The translations under genes were made by a program, and so were the position numbers. Positions 36,023 to 45,883 of a stretch of 64,000 bases of DNA are shown piece after piece; the stretch's first letter is position 1, and each line of letters starts with the position of its first letter. The stretch is from NCBI RefSeq assembly GCF_003286915.1, contig NZ_QMFY01000002.1, positions 496,001 through 560,000 on the forward strand, in the 5' to 3' direction. The notes below the pieces were generated by a model. That model did no database searches. It was not told where the DNA came from and was given only the letters and a program-made list of their open reading frames with translations. The DNA comes from Pseudochryseolinea flava. GTDB taxonomy: Bacteria; Bacteroidota; Bacteroidia; Cytophagales; Cyclobacteriaceae.

Positions 36023-36057
36023 AAAAAAAACGTTCTCGATAATCTTCGAACAGAACG
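36023..36057 (-). terminator. Rho-independent terminator of the AraC-type regulator gene
   Basis: On the minus strand CGTTCT pairs with AGAACG, with TCG/CGA pairing inside, followed by eight T. It lies 22 bases after the regulator stop. Confidence 0.8.
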
Positions 36058-36078
36058 CCACCGACCGATAGGTTAACG

Positions 36079-37191
36079 CTAAACCTTACCGCGAAATGAC
36101 AGTGGCCCATTACCAAATGTTTTTGTAAAAGCGATGGTGAAATTCGCAGGATGTGCATAACCCACCTCATGTGCAATTTCTTTGATCGTCTTGTCGGTAT
36201 CGCTCAACAAGGAACGGCTGAATGTCAACCTGCGATATTGCAGATAGCGCATCGGTGATGTATCGAATAGCACCTTAAAGCCATGCTTCAATTTAAACTC
36301 ATTGATACCAAAACGCTTGGAAAGCATTTCTATCGAAGAAGGCACTAAAAAGTTTTGATCTATATAATCTTTAATATCGTGAAGCGTGTCATGATCTCGT
36401 TTCGTAATGCGCGTATCAAATGAAATTGATCGATCTCCTACTACCTGATTGAAGTGAAAAAATTGCAACGCCAACAACGCGCGAATATGCTCTCGCATAA
36501 ATACCGATTTCATTTCCCCTTGAAAGGGACAGCTCAGGATGTTATTCAAGATTCCTTCTATGGCAGCATCTATGGCAATGTGTTCGTTGATCGTATTAAA
36601 CTCCTGCTCCTGCATAATCAACGACGACAAACGATCGTACACGCCCAAATAATTGGCAACAAAATTGGCATAAAAGCTTTTCGACAGGCCAAACGTGATG
36701 TCTTGCTGCCGTGTACCCTTTTGCAATAAATTCTTGCACTCAAACCGATTAAAAAAACTTAGCGAATGACTTTTCGGAGAAAGAATGAACGGCGAAGAAC
36801 TCCGGTTGAAAGAAGACTGCCCGTTGATCGAAAAGATCATTTGAAGTGATGGCTGTTGCCGCGAAAAAGGAATGGCCATTTCTCCATCATATGTTTCAAA
36901 GTCACGCTTGAGAATAATATATTGATCATGATCTTCCACCGAACAAGAAAATTTCCCGAGCGCATTCTCTTGTGTTATTTCGCCGCCTTCAAGGTTCGTA
37001 AGCATTTTTCCAATGGAAACTTCTAGATGTTCTCTAACGTGTCGCGCATTCATCGTAACGGTATTTTGCTTGGTAGGAGCTCGAACGATGTTAAGGTGTG
37101 TTTCGTTTCCTTTATGAATCGAAAACTTACCCGTTGCTTGTAACAAAAAAAGAGACTGACGAATCAGTCCCTTTAGCCTATCAACATACAT
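36079..37191 (-). CDS. AraC-family transcriptional regulator
   Basis: A 370-residue regulator with C-terminal double helix-turn-helix (about 275-370; MLSKRFGINEFKLKHGFKVL and IKEIAHEVGYAHPANFTIAF). The wording of the first helix-turn-helix is like PchR-type regulators. The long N-terminal part (1-260) has no domain I recognise and may be the ligand sensor. I start it at ATG 37191, which overlaps the haloperoxidase stop as TGATG and so is translationally coupled to it. Confidence 0.9.
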   Translation of the reverse strand: MYVDRLKGLIRQSLFLLQATGKFSIHKGNETHLNIVRAPTKQNTVTMNARHVREHLEVSIGKMLTNLEGGEITQENALGKFSCSVEDHDQYIILKRDFETYDGEMAIPFSRQQPSLQMIFSINGQSSFNRSSSPFILSPKSHSLSFFNRFECKNLLQKGTRQQDITFGLSKSFYANFVANYLGVYDRLSSLIMQEQEFNTINEHIAIDAAIEGILNNILSCPFQGEMKSVFMREHIRALLALQFFHFNQVVGDRSISFDTRITKRDHDTLHDIKDYIDQNFLVPSSIEMLSKRFGINEFKLKHGFKVLFDTSPMRYLQYRRLTFSRSLLSDTDKTIKEIAHEVGYAHPANFTIAFTKTFGNGPLSFRGKV

Positions 37192-38489
37192 CACAACCCT
37201 TTGTTCTGCTTCGGCTTCAATTTCGTATCCAATACCCAATGACCAATCTTATCACCAAGTGCTAGTCCACTATCGCATGAGAATCGAAAATGAATACCAG
37301 CCAATACCCGTGACGTTGCATTTTCCTGTGCTGCATGGCTAAAGCTCGCGAACGTGCGCAAACTACCAGCGGGTTCGGCGCTCGATGAAGTCATTGAGAA
37401 ACCAACCTTCTCTCCGATCAACTCATTTAGGACAACAGCCGCTGCGTTTCCGAGGGTACTATGTGTTGATGGATAATCATGAACAGGAGGCGTAACCATA
37501 AGCGGCTCCCAAGCTGCATCTTCATTTGTGTTCGCATTTCCATCGGTCGACGCTTTTCTAATCGCGGTATAGGGGCGCCAAAAGTTATGGTGAAATTTCG
37601 AATCCCACCCTGCAATGTAGGCATCAGCCATGGCCACGTTCACAAGTGCAAACACGCGTGCTGTCGATAAAAGATCCAACTTCCCATCTACCACAGCCGT
37701 AGCGGCTACGCGGTTCCAACCGATCTCTGAAAACTCATACCAAAATTTGGCAATCGCAGTTTGATCTTCTGTTCGCACAACACTCTCTTTTGAACCATAC
37801 TGACGCACCTCGTCGAATGCTTCTACATACGCGTTGCTGTTTAAGCTCGGCATCGCGGCAACACGAAACTGATGTGGCGATGACAGTCCGAATGTTCTCA
37901 AATCTTTCCAAAATGGTGCAGCTAGATAAAGTACCGGTGGAACAAGTTGATATAATCCTGGATCGTCGGGGTTGTTCAATTCTGCAACCGGATTTTGAAA
38001 TGCGCCATCACCCTCACGAAGTGCGAGTATGGCTTCGCCGGCAAGCTTGCCAAGTTGCAAACCGCGAGCCCGTGCATCATTGGCTTTCACATCCGCCAAC
38101 GAAACCGCGAGTGCGCTATCAAGGTAATTTTTACGATCCGGAAATGAATTAACAAGTACTGTATAAGCGGCATTCGAAAGGGCCGCGATCGGGTCCGCTT
38201 TTTTATCTTTCACTTGCAAAGCGTACGTATCAAATGAAGGCTCTATACTATTCAAAGCATCGTGAATGGCTACGTGAACCATCGCATAAATCCTCGAAGC
38301 AAGCATTGGATTGTAGGCTGGGCCATGCATTGTCCCAAGCGTCACGTTATTCCACTGCAATATCGATTCGTTTGAATAATTTGAAAATGGTCTTCTCACA
38401 TCGGCCTCCGCTCCACTACCGGCCGAATCTGTGCACGACAAACACAAGGCAGTCGTTAACGCTACTAATAATGACATCAGTTTTTTCAT
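37191..38489 (-). CDS. vanadium-dependent haloperoxidase-like lipoprotein (PAP2 superfamily)
   Basis: A 432-residue lipoprotein: signal peptide with lipobox LCLSC, Cys19. The helical body carries the vanadate/phosphate pocket of the PAP2 superfamily: KFHHNFWRPYTAIR, then YPSTHSTLGNAA with the catalytic His neighbourhood, then SRVLAGIHFRFSCDSGL. Members oxidise halides with peroxide or act as acid phosphatases. The next gene, coupled by TGATG, is an AraC regulator. Whether it halogenates cannot be told from sequence. Confidence 0.9.
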   Translation of the reverse strand: MKKLMSLLVALTTALCLSCTDSAGSGAEADVRRPFSNYSNESILQWNNVTLGTMHGPAYNPMLASRIYAMVHVAIHDALNSIEPSFDTYALQVKDKKADPIAALSNAAYTVLVNSFPDRKNYLDSALAVSLADVKANDARARGLQLGKLAGEAILALREGDGAFQNPVAELNNPDDPGLYQLVPPVLYLAAPFWKDLRTFGLSSPHQFRVAAMPSLNSNAYVEAFDEVRQYGSKESVVRTEDQTAIAKFWYEFSEIGWNRVAATAVVDGKLDLLSTARVFALVNVAMADAYIAGWDSKFHHNFWRPYTAIRKASTDGNANTNEDAAWEPLMVTPPVHDYPSTHSTLGNAAAVVLNELIGEKVGFSMTSSSAEPAGSLRTFASFSHAAQENATSRVLAGIHFRFSCDSGLALGDKIGHWVLDTKLKPKQNKGL

Positions 38490-38670
38490 GATTGTTAAGT
38501 GTTTTTTGACTTAGAACGGCGAACATCAATCCTCGTCGTTATGCAAAAAGGAGCACGATATATGAAATCAGTATTATTCTGAATGGTCTTCCTTGTGTAA
38601 GATCCGCGTTAAATCGTCAAAAAAAATAAAGTCGCGACTTAATAACTTGCCGCTAAAACTAAACTGTTAT

Positions 38671-39273
38671 ATGAAATTGAAATTGACTGTTCTAACCGCC
38701 GCAATGTCCTTGTTGGCACTTTCATCTTGCAAAGACGATGACAAAAAAATTGCCGTCGACAATAAACTCACCGCCAACACCGAAACTATCAAACTCACTG
38801 ACGCCGCATTTATCTGGGATACCAAAGCAGGAACGGATGACGACGGAAATGAATACTATCGGAATGAGCTCGCTTTTCTTAGTGCAGGAATGCAAATATC
38901 TGCAAACGAAGACGGCTCTCCGAAATTAACCGGAAATGCAACGATTATGACACTACTCATAAACAACGACATACAGGAATTACAACCCGGAACGTATACA
39001 TGGCAGGGCGAGGAGCATGAGCAGCCGTTTGATTTGTGGGATGCGTACTACTACAAAAATTACGATCTCGAAAGTGAGCAACGATACGGATTCTCTACAG
39101 CGCAACTTGTCGTGACCAAATCCGGTGATTCATTCACACTCGTGTTATCAGGAACGGCCTACCCGTCAATTCGATCAGAATTCGGCTGGGATGGTCTCGA
39201 TCTTGAGGAAGATCCAATCGCCGTAACCTTGCAATATCAAGGTACTCTTAAAAATTTTAAGCAAGATTTTTAA
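38671..39273 (+). CDS. small lipoprotein of unknown function
   Basis: A 200-residue lipoprotein starting at ATG 38671; signal with lipobox ALSSC, Cys20 followed by KDDDKK. The mature part is beta-rich and acidic with a WDTKAGTDDDGNEYYRNELAF segment. I do not recognise a family. It is divergent from the haloperoxidase operon and is followed by a terminator. Confidence 0.78.
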   Translation: MKLKLTVLTAAMSLLALSSCKDDDKKIAVDNKLTANTETIKLTDAAFIWDTKAGTDDDGNEYYRNELAFLSAGMQISANEDGSPKLTGNATIMTLLINNDIQELQPGTYTWQGEEHEQPFDLWDAYYYKNYDLESEQRYGFSTAQLVVTKSGDSFTLVLSGTAYPSIRSEFGWDGLDLEEDPIAVTLQYQGTLKNFKQDF

Positions 39274-39277
39274 CCCC

Positions 39278-39308
39278 AAAAAAGCTCCTCATCATGGAGC
39301 TTTTTTTT
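39278..39308 (+). terminator. Rho-independent terminator after the small lipoprotein
   Basis: AAAAAAGCTCC pairs with GGAGCTTTTTT around a 7-base loop and runs into a T-tract. It is symmetric enough to act on both strands. Confidence 0.88.
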
Positions 39309-39402
39309 ATCAATGATTTCACAATATTTTAGCATCACCTCTAAAGCAAGACTAAGCCACTAACCTTCGTGATTTTGTGCAACATGAATTTATTCTTGTA
39401 AT

Positions 39403-39436
39403 AACAAAAAAGGGTGCACCTCTCGGTTACACCCTT
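39403..39436 (-). terminator. Rho-independent terminator of the heme operon
   Basis: On the minus strand AAGGGTG pairs with CACCCTT, with ACC/GGT inside, and TTTTTT follows. It lies 22 bases after the hmuY stop and marks the operon end. Confidence 0.85.
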
Positions 39437-39457
39437 ACTAACTAACAACTTACTTTA

Positions 39458-40903
39458 TTAAACTCCTTTTTTCAAAAGGGAGAATTGAATTTGTGGGCGA
39501 CCGCGCTCACCATTCTGCGTGAGTGCTGTAAACTTCAGCTTGTAGATATTACCACCGGAGTCCTTCACAATGTAAAAACGATCTTCCTTCAACGCAGGCG
39601 GCGTGCCCGGACCACCACCGGAGCGCCACTTCGAACCAATGTTGATCTGGCTGCTAGAGAAAGTCACGCTTGCCAAATCGGCTTCTTCAAAGTCCTCATA
39701 TGATCCCGCTGCCGACGTTAGCAACTCTGCAGTTTCAGTCGCATAAAGATTTTGCAAAACGATGTCTTGGAAAACATACGGCACGATGAGTCCCGGCCCT
39801 GCCGGTGTCGTATTGGTGAATACTGTAAATGCGATATCCCATTTATCTTTCTTCGGTTCAACATTCACAACACCCTCACCGATTTTCACGTAGTTAAAAT
39901 GATAATCGGCATCACGTGAAATTTCAACCGTTACGAAATTCGTTGCATTGATATCGGCATGCTGCAATGTGTAATTATTCCCGTTTCTAACAACGCGTAT
40001 TTTTTTCCAACCACGCTGAGTACCATCTGCATTTTTTCCAAGGTTGACGATGTAAACTTTATTCTCATCTGCAGTGCTAGACACTTCGGCAATTGCCGCC
40101 TTCGAAAGGTCACCGGTTGGTGAATCAATCCATTGATTTGATTGAGGAAGCCACTCCGGTTGCGGGTTTGACGTGAGTGCCGCAAACACAGCTTCCGTTG
40201 ACAATTGTGAAATCCAGCCAACTGTATCTTCTGCTGTTACCGCATCCAAACTATTCTTATCGAGTGCGCGCGCCATCATTCCAGCGGAAGAATTCAGAAT
40301 AACACGAAACTGTCCTTCCACGGTGTAGAACCCAAAGTCCCATGCACCACGACCGACCGAAGTCTGTCTATTCGCGCTCAAATCGATAAAGACTTTATTA
40401 GGCTGCAAGCTTCCACCTACCGTGGGATCCAATGTGCTCTCTGTAGCAACTATTTCAGAAAAGCTTACAACAATTTTCTTACGCTCACCAACAGCAAAAC
40501 CTTCTCCCACCGTTGCAAGACTAAATTCAATTTTATCGTCATCCTCAAGAACTACACTTTCTTTTCTCTTCAACACAAACGATGCGAATGTTGATCCTTT
40601 TGTTACAGGCAACGACAACTTAGTGCCAGTGATCGCAGGAACGGTTACAAACTCCACGTCATACGTAACGCCAGTCGATAGGACATCGAGCGTGATATTT
40701 TCGTCGCCCGAAACTTCACGCGACAAGTCAACACGGATCGTGATCTCATCATCCGTTTCGTCGAACCCAAGTTCCGTGGCCTCAAACTCAACCACGTTAT
40801 CGGCCACTGGCGGATCATCATCTTCACAACTTGTTAAAAATCCAACTAACGTCACGGCGCATGCCGCAGACATGTACTTCCAAAATGATATTTGAGACTT
40901 CAT
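39458..40903 (-). CDS. hmuY: HmuY-family heme-binding lipoprotein with N-terminal Calx-beta-like domain
   Basis: A 481-residue lipoprotein with lipobox FLTSC, Cys26. Residues about 35-155 look like a Calx-beta-type sandwich (acidic, repeated VEFEATELGFDE-like strands). The remainder matches HmuY, the surface heme scavenger: NKVFIDLSANRQTSVGRGAWDFGFY and later WDIAFTVFTNT. It is the last gene of the heme operon, downstream of its TonB receptor. The extra N-terminal domain makes it larger than classical HmuY (about 215 residues). Confidence 0.88.
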   Translation of the reverse strand: MKSQISFWKYMSAACAVTLVGFLTSCEDDDPPVADNVVEFEATELGFDETDDEITIRVDLSREVSGDENITLDVLSTGVTYDVEFVTVPAITGTKLSLPVTKGSTFASFVLKRKESVVLEDDDKIEFSLATVGEGFAVGERKKIVVSFSEIVATESTLDPTVGGSLQPNKVFIDLSANRQTSVGRGAWDFGFYTVEGQFRVILNSSAGMMARALDKNSLDAVTAEDTVGWISQLSTEAVFAALTSNPQPEWLPQSNQWIDSPTGDLSKAAIAEVSSTADENKVYIVNLGKNADGTQRGWKKIRVVRNGNNYTLQHADINATNFVTVEISRDADYHFNYVKIGEGVVNVEPKKDKWDIAFTVFTNTTPAGPGLIVPYVFQDIVLQNLYATETAELLTSAAGSYEDFEEADLASVTFSSSQINIGSKWRSGGGPGTPPALKEDRFYIVKDSGGNIYKLKFTALTQNGERGRPQIQFSLLKKGV

Positions 40904-40914
40904 GATACTTATTA

Positions 40915-42927
40915 TTATAATGTTTTTTGAAACTTAAAATTGATAGACAAGAAAAATGACCGACCATAGGCAATCGGCGACACGCCCGAATCGCCGCTGT
41001 GAGTTGACACACTAGACGGTGAAGAATTCGAGATCGATGTGATATCGAATAAATTTCTAACACCACCAGAAAGTGTTAAGGAAGACCCGAACTCCTTTTG
41101 CATCGTGATGTCTGCCCAATGAAAACTCCCCGTTTTTGCCAACACAATGTTGCTGTCCGAGGGATCGATCACATATGCCTTCGTTACGCCTGTGTATTTG
41201 TAAAACATTGAAACCGTCAACGTCTTGACTATTGGATAGCTCACCGACGCGTTGATTTCGGGAGACCACGTGTATGTTGGAAGCGCTTCATCACTTTCAA
41301 CCAGCCTGTTGTATCTTCCGGTGTAACCAATTCCGAAACGCATCTCTATCGCGTTGCGTCTGAACGTTGATTGAAGCGTAGCACCCTTGGACTTGAAATT
41401 ATTGACATTGATGTAAGTCGTATTCCGGCTGCCCGCGAGTCTACCGTAATCAATGAGATTTTTCACATCATTATAAAAAGTCGATAGCGATGTTTTCAAG
41501 ATACCCTTCGCTATTTGGATATTGTTATTCCATGAAACATTGAAACTGTGGGACAACTCCGCTTCTAAATTCGGATTGCCCGCGATGGAATGACTTGCAT
41601 CAAAAAAATTGAAATATAATTCCCGTATCGAAGGAGCACGAAAGCCACGACCATACCCAATACGAACATCGTTCTTACCACCAAGCGAAACTTTCGCATT
41701 GAACGACGGTATGAGCGGCGGTGCATCATACACAGAATTTCTAACGATTCGTACGCCAGGGCGAAAACTCCAACGCGCTACGTTGATATCCGCCAAGAGA
41801 AAACCGGCATAGTCTGTTATTGCGTTATCACCTGTTAGAAGACGTGAACCTTTTCCAATTTCAGAATTAAAATCAAAGCCTGGTTGAAGACTCACTGATT
41901 CCCAAATCTTGATATGTAGTGACCCGCGTAGCGTTGCGCCACGGAATTCATCTTTGCTATGAAGTGTGTCCTCCGCCAATGTTTCCCGACCAGTCTTTCT
42001 GTCGACGACAATACTTTGCGTGCGTCTCTCAAAATCAGTAAATGACGCCGCTCCGTTGAATTGAATTTTTTCAGACAAATGCCCGTTAACCTGCGCCTGA
42101 TGCATCAATCGATCTGTTAGGTAGTTTTGATCAATTGCTTCAAGTCCACTGAATTCGGACGGGTTGTGAATTTTCTCATCCAAAAAATCGAAACGATAAT
42201 AAGCGTTAACTTTTTGCTTTTGTAATCCCATAACACCTCCTGCAAGCCATTGAAGTTTGGGATGCCACGCGAGTTCGCGCCCGGTAGCATCTCCCTTCCA
42301 CCCATTAAAATCGTTTCGCGTTACGTTAGCATTCGCATAGATCGATTTCAATTTATATCCGACGCTTACATTTTGATTATGTATTCCTTTCGCCAGACTA
42401 TATTCAGATCCGATGCTCTCCTCATGGATGGTCGCACTTACGTCCAGTTTGTTTTCAGGATTTTTCTTTGTGATAATGTTGATTACGCCCGCCAACGCGT
42501 CTGCGCCATAGATCACAGACATAGGGCCCTCTACAATTTCAATCCGCTCGATGGTGTTAATATTGATTTGATTGATATTGATTTCATTACCAGTTCCTTG
42601 CCTACCGATAATCGGAACGCCATCAAGCAGCACTTTTACATTTTGTCCAGGTAATCCAACCATACTTAAGTTAGAACCACCCAATGCAAGATCTTGAGAG
42701 AATCGAATGTTCAACTCAGCATTCAATACGTCTTGAAGACGAGTCGCACCTTGCGCTTTCAATCTCTCCATTGAGATTGTGCGAACGTTATAAACAGACT
42801 TCTGGACCGACTGCGGTTCCACCACGCCTGTCACCACGACCTCATCCAACGCATGGATCTTCAAGGTATCTTGTGCGTTCGTGACGATAGAAAAAATGAG
42901 AAGCAATATGCTCAACAGCTTACTCAT
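40915..42927 (-). CDS. hmuR: TonB-dependent heme receptor
   Basis: A 670-residue outer membrane receptor. Signal peptide about 1-18; plug domain about 35-150 with LDEVVVTGVVEPQSVQKSV, VLLDGVPIIGRQG and RIEIVEGPMSVIYGADALAG; 22-strand barrel to the C-terminal aromatic SINFKFQ. Its place between hmuS and hmuY in a heme transport operon supports heme as the ligand. It has no carboxypeptidase-like SusC extension. Confidence 0.93.
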   Translation of the reverse strand: MSKLLSILLLIFSIVTNAQDTLKIHALDEVVVTGVVEPQSVQKSVYNVRTISMERLKAQGATRLQDVLNAELNIRFSQDLALGGSNLSMVGLPGQNVKVLLDGVPIIGRQGTGNEININQININTIERIEIVEGPMSVIYGADALAGVINIITKKNPENKLDVSATIHEESIGSEYSLAKGIHNQNVSVGYKLKSIYANANVTRNDFNGWKGDATGRELAWHPKLQWLAGGVMGLQKQKVNAYYRFDFLDEKIHNPSEFSGLEAIDQNYLTDRLMHQAQVNGHLSEKIQFNGAASFTDFERRTQSIVVDRKTGRETLAEDTLHSKDEFRGATLRGSLHIKIWESVSLQPGFDFNSEIGKGSRLLTGDNAITDYAGFLLADINVARWSFRPGVRIVRNSVYDAPPLIPSFNAKVSLGGKNDVRIGYGRGFRAPSIRELYFNFFDASHSIAGNPNLEAELSHSFNVSWNNNIQIAKGILKTSLSTFYNDVKNLIDYGRLAGSRNTTYINVNNFKSKGATLQSTFRRNAIEMRFGIGYTGRYNRLVESDEALPTYTWSPEINASVSYPIVKTLTVSMFYKYTGVTKAYVIDPSDSNIVLAKTGSFHWADITMQKEFGSSLTLSGGVRNLFDITSISNSSPSSVSTHSGDSGVSPIAYGRSFFLSINFKFQKTL

Positions 42928-42929
42928 GC

Positions 42930-44009
42930 TTATGCAATTGGGAGTTCATCAACCAGCTTGCGCCAGCCTTCTAGTTCCGCGATCCCAGGCTTACGAAGTC
43001 CAAAGAATTGAACAATCATGTTTTTCTTTTCGTCGAAAACTTCAATACCTGTAACAACACCATCCGTTGTCGGTTTTCGCACTACCCACACCGACGCAAT
43101 CTGATCTTCGCGCAAGTGCATGTTAAAATCAGGATCAAGCACATTCAGCCATTGATCCATCACGCGAATGGTTTGAACTTTTCCTTGATGGATTTGAAGA
43201 TTCCCCCTATTGCCTGCAAAAATCATGATTGGCAATTTTGTAGCGGCGGCCTTCTCTAACAACAATCGTAACGATTCAACTTTTATCTGATGACTAAATC
43301 TGTTTTTCGCAAGAACCACGGCGTCAAGTCTATTTACCTGATGCTTTCTTAGCATCCCGAAAAACTCGTGGGTATCTTTCATCGAAGACCAGTCATTCAA
43401 GAGTTCCTGGTGATCAACTTCATCGATTGACTTTGAAAACGGTTCGTTCACCGTCGCTGTGACGATTTCCTTCGACTGATCATCGCTGGTAAAATCTGCT
43501 ACCAGCCTATCAAACGCATCTTGATTACTTCCTGCTTTGTTACCGATAGGTTGCTGCAAGAATATTTTCGTGATTGCATTTCCTGCTGCGTCGAAAAACT
43601 GCAAACTTTGCATCAAGCCATGATGCGATTGTTGACGAACAGCAAAACCAAATTTCCACGCTTTAAAAAACACACGCGATTCGATCGGACCGATTACAGT
43701 GGCCATCGCCATCGGGAGTTCTCCCATAATATCAATCTTCTGGAACGAACCCTTATGCTCCAACACACAACTTTCATTGCGCGTCAGTGACATTACACGC
43801 CCAAGTTCCGGAAGTCTAGTGAGAAGTTTTGTCCAATCACCCGAGAGTCGTGTTGTATAGTCTCCCACCGTCGTCACTAACAATTCCGCTTCACTACATC
43901 CCAGCGCATCCGCTGCATCTCTGATTCTAATACCAGGCTTTGCTTTCTGGATACCAAGCCACGCTTGCTTTAAGGTTGCCGTCGTATCGACTGATAAATT
44001 CATATTCAT
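42930..44009 (-). CDS. hmuS: hemin-degrading factor, HemS/ChuS family
   Basis: A 359-residue cytoplasmic protein made of two tandem HemS-type halves (about 10-170 and 185-359). Characteristic pieces are MSLTRNESCVLEHKGSF in the first and VMDQWLNVLDPDFNMHLRED in the second. Family members bind heme from the transporter and open it or pass it on. Its start overlaps the hmuV stop by one base (TAATG). Confidence 0.9.
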   Translation of the reverse strand: MNMNLSVDTTATLKQAWLGIQKAKPGIRIRDAADALGCSEAELLVTTVGDYTTRLSGDWTKLLTRLPELGRVMSLTRNESCVLEHKGSFQKIDIMGELPMAMATVIGPIESRVFFKAWKFGFAVRQQSHHGLMQSLQFFDAAGNAITKIFLQQPIGNKAGSNQDAFDRLVADFTSDDQSKEIVTATVNEPFSKSIDEVDHQELLNDWSSMKDTHEFFGMLRKHQVNRLDAVVLAKNRFSHQIKVESLRLLLEKAAATKLPIMIFAGNRGNLQIHQGKVQTIRVMDQWLNVLDPDFNMHLREDQIASVWVVRKPTTDGVVTGIEVFDEKKNMIVQFFGLRKPGIAELEGWRKLVDELPIA

Positions 44010-44818
44010 TATTTTGTGATTGACATGTTATACAATACATTTTCATTTGTGGGCACGACAAACGGACAATTCGTGCAGGGGTCGCGATAAATATTGACCT
44101 TACAGCAAAATGTTTCTTCAATATTTTCCTTGGTAAACACTTCTTCGACCGAACCCACATTTTGTATTCGGCCATTATTGATCATGCAGATTTCGTCTGA
44201 AAACTGCGCCGCCAAATTGAGGTCATGAACAATGGCGAGCACACCGATATTGCGCGAACAAATCCCACGGATAATGCCGAACATTTGCTGCTGCTGCGCG
44301 ATATCCATGCTGGAAGTAGGTTCATCTAGCAAGATGTAGCGCGGATAAAGCGTTTCTTCCCAAACCTGAGCGAGCGTTCGCGCCAGTTGTACACGTTGCT
44401 TTTCTCCCCCTGATAGCGTCAAATAATTTCGATCGACAAAGGCGTGCAAATTTGTTGCATCGACAACTTCTTCAATGACTGATGCATTGTGACCACTAGT
44501 GGTGTCGTGAGCATGTCTGCCAAAAGAAATAATCTCTCGCACGTTAAAAGCAAATTGTACCTGCGGATGTTGCGTCATAACGGACCTTATTCGCGACAAT
44601 TCCTTCGGACGGTATGACGAAATGTTTTTTCCATTCACACGCACATCGCCTGCATAATGCGCAATCTCGTTGCTCATAATTTTCACAAAGGAGCTTTTAC
44701 CAGCACCGTTAGGACCAACTACTGCAGTAAACTTTCCTGGCGTAATGCATAGACTGATCTCTTTCAGAATAGACCTTCCGCTTACGCTGAGCGATATGTT
44801 GTTGGCCTCGTAAGTCAC
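44009..44818 (-). CDS. hmuV: heme ABC transporter ATP-binding protein
   Basis: A 269-residue ATPase: Walker A GPNGAGKSSFVK, Q-loop MTQHPQV, signature LSGGEKQRVQL, Walker B YILLDEPTSSMD and switch His in AIVHDLNLA. It starts with GTG at 44818, overlapping the hmuU stop as GTGA. The C-terminal CKVNIYRDPCTNCPFVVP segment is cysteine-bearing, which is uncommon in HmuV. Confidence 0.94.
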   Translation of the reverse strand: MTYEANNISLSVSGRSILKEISLCITPGKFTAVVGPNGAGKSSFVKIMSNEIAHYAGDVRVNGKNISSYRPKELSRIRSVMTQHPQVQFAFNVREIISFGRHAHDTTSGHNASVIEEVVDATNLHAFVDRNYLTLSGGEKQRVQLARTLAQVWEETLYPRYILLDEPTSSMDIAQQQQMFGIIRGICSRNIGVLAIVHDLNLAAQFSDEICMINNGRIQNVGSVEEVFTKENIEETFCCKVNIYRDPCTNCPFVVPTNENVLYNMSITK

Positions 44819-45882
44819 AGTTGTAGTTTTCGTTTTGACTTTAGCAAAAGCATAATGAAGAAAGGTGAGCCGATTAAGGCAGTAACAACACCAATGGGTA
44901 ATTCAGCTGGCGCTACTACCACACGTGCGATGATATCAGCAATGATTAAGAGGAACGCGCCACCAAGGGCAGACGCCGGTAACACAAGTGTATTATCGAC
45001 ATAAAAAATTGTTCTAATCAAATGCGGAACGATCAGTCCAACAAATCCGATAATTCCCGCCAGCGAAACAGAGACTGCAACCGCTGCTGCTGCCATAAAA
45101 ATCATCAACCGTTTGGTCTGCTCAACGTGAACGCCCATATGGTATGCCTCTGCTTCGCCCAATGCAAGTACGTTGAGCGGCTTTGCGAAAAAGCATAGCC
45201 CGACCGTGGACAAAATCAACGCGGGTGCAGCTATTCGAAGTTTATCCCAAGTGGCACCACCAAGGTCTCCTAAAGTCCAAAAGAGGAACATGCTCATTTG
45301 TTGCTCATTGGCATAAAATATAGCCACGCCGATAATGGCCCCTGTCAACGCATTGACAGCAACGCCGATCAAAATCAAGGCGGCCATATTTGTGCGTCCT
45401 GAATCCATACTCAACTTGAGCACGAAAAATGTTATCGCGGACCCACCGGCGAACGCTGCTAAGGAAAGCATTACACTGTAACTCCATAACGCCACCGAGG
45501 GCAATACAGCACTTCCGAAAACGATCAACACCACGACCGCAGCAGCAGAGCCTCCCGAAACGCCAATTAGACTTGGCTCTACCAAAGGATTTCTAAACAA
45601 ACCTTGTAGAGCTGCACCACTGATACCGAGCGCAGCGCCAATGAGCAACGTCATCACTACACGCGGGAGCCGAATCGATGTCATGACGACGGTAAATGTG
45701 TCGTCGATAGTAATGTCGTTGAATAACCCGAACGACTTACATAAAATGACAACAGCATCTGAAAATGGAATACTCACTGCACCGACCGTTAAAGAAAACA
45801 GTGTTACAAACAGCAAGCTGAGTCCGAGTACGACAAGTATTGTGATAGTCTTGTATTGCCGCAAAACGATTGACGTGACCAT
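44815..45882 (-). CDS. hmuU: heme ABC transporter permease (FecCD family)
   Basis: About 355 residues from ATG 45882, which lies one base after the hmuT stop; a TTG at 45897 is the next upstream alternative. About ten membrane helices and the FecCD features RLPRVVMTLLIGAALGISGAALQG (shown here only by its span near residues 60-85) and GFVGLIVPHLIR near 280. It forms the heme importer with HmuV and HmuT. Confidence 0.93.
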   Translation of the reverse strand: MVTSIVLRQYKTITILVVLGLSLLFVTLFSLTVGAVSIPFSDAVVILCKSFGLFNDITIDDTFTVVMTSIRLPRVVMTLLIGAALGISGAALQGLFRNPLVEPSLIGVSGGSAAAVVVLIVFGSAVLPSVALWSYSVMLSLAAFAGGSAITFFVLKLSMDSGRTNMAALILIGVAVNALTGAIIGVAIFYANEQQMSMFLFWTLGDLGGATWDKLRIAAPALILSTVGLCFFAKPLNVLALGEAEAYHMGVHVEQTKRLMIFMAAAAVAVSVSLAGIIGFVGLIVPHLIRTIFYVDNTLVLPASALGGAFLLIIADIIARVVVAPAELPIGVVTALIGSPFFIMLLLKSKRKLQL

Positions 45883-45883
45883 A

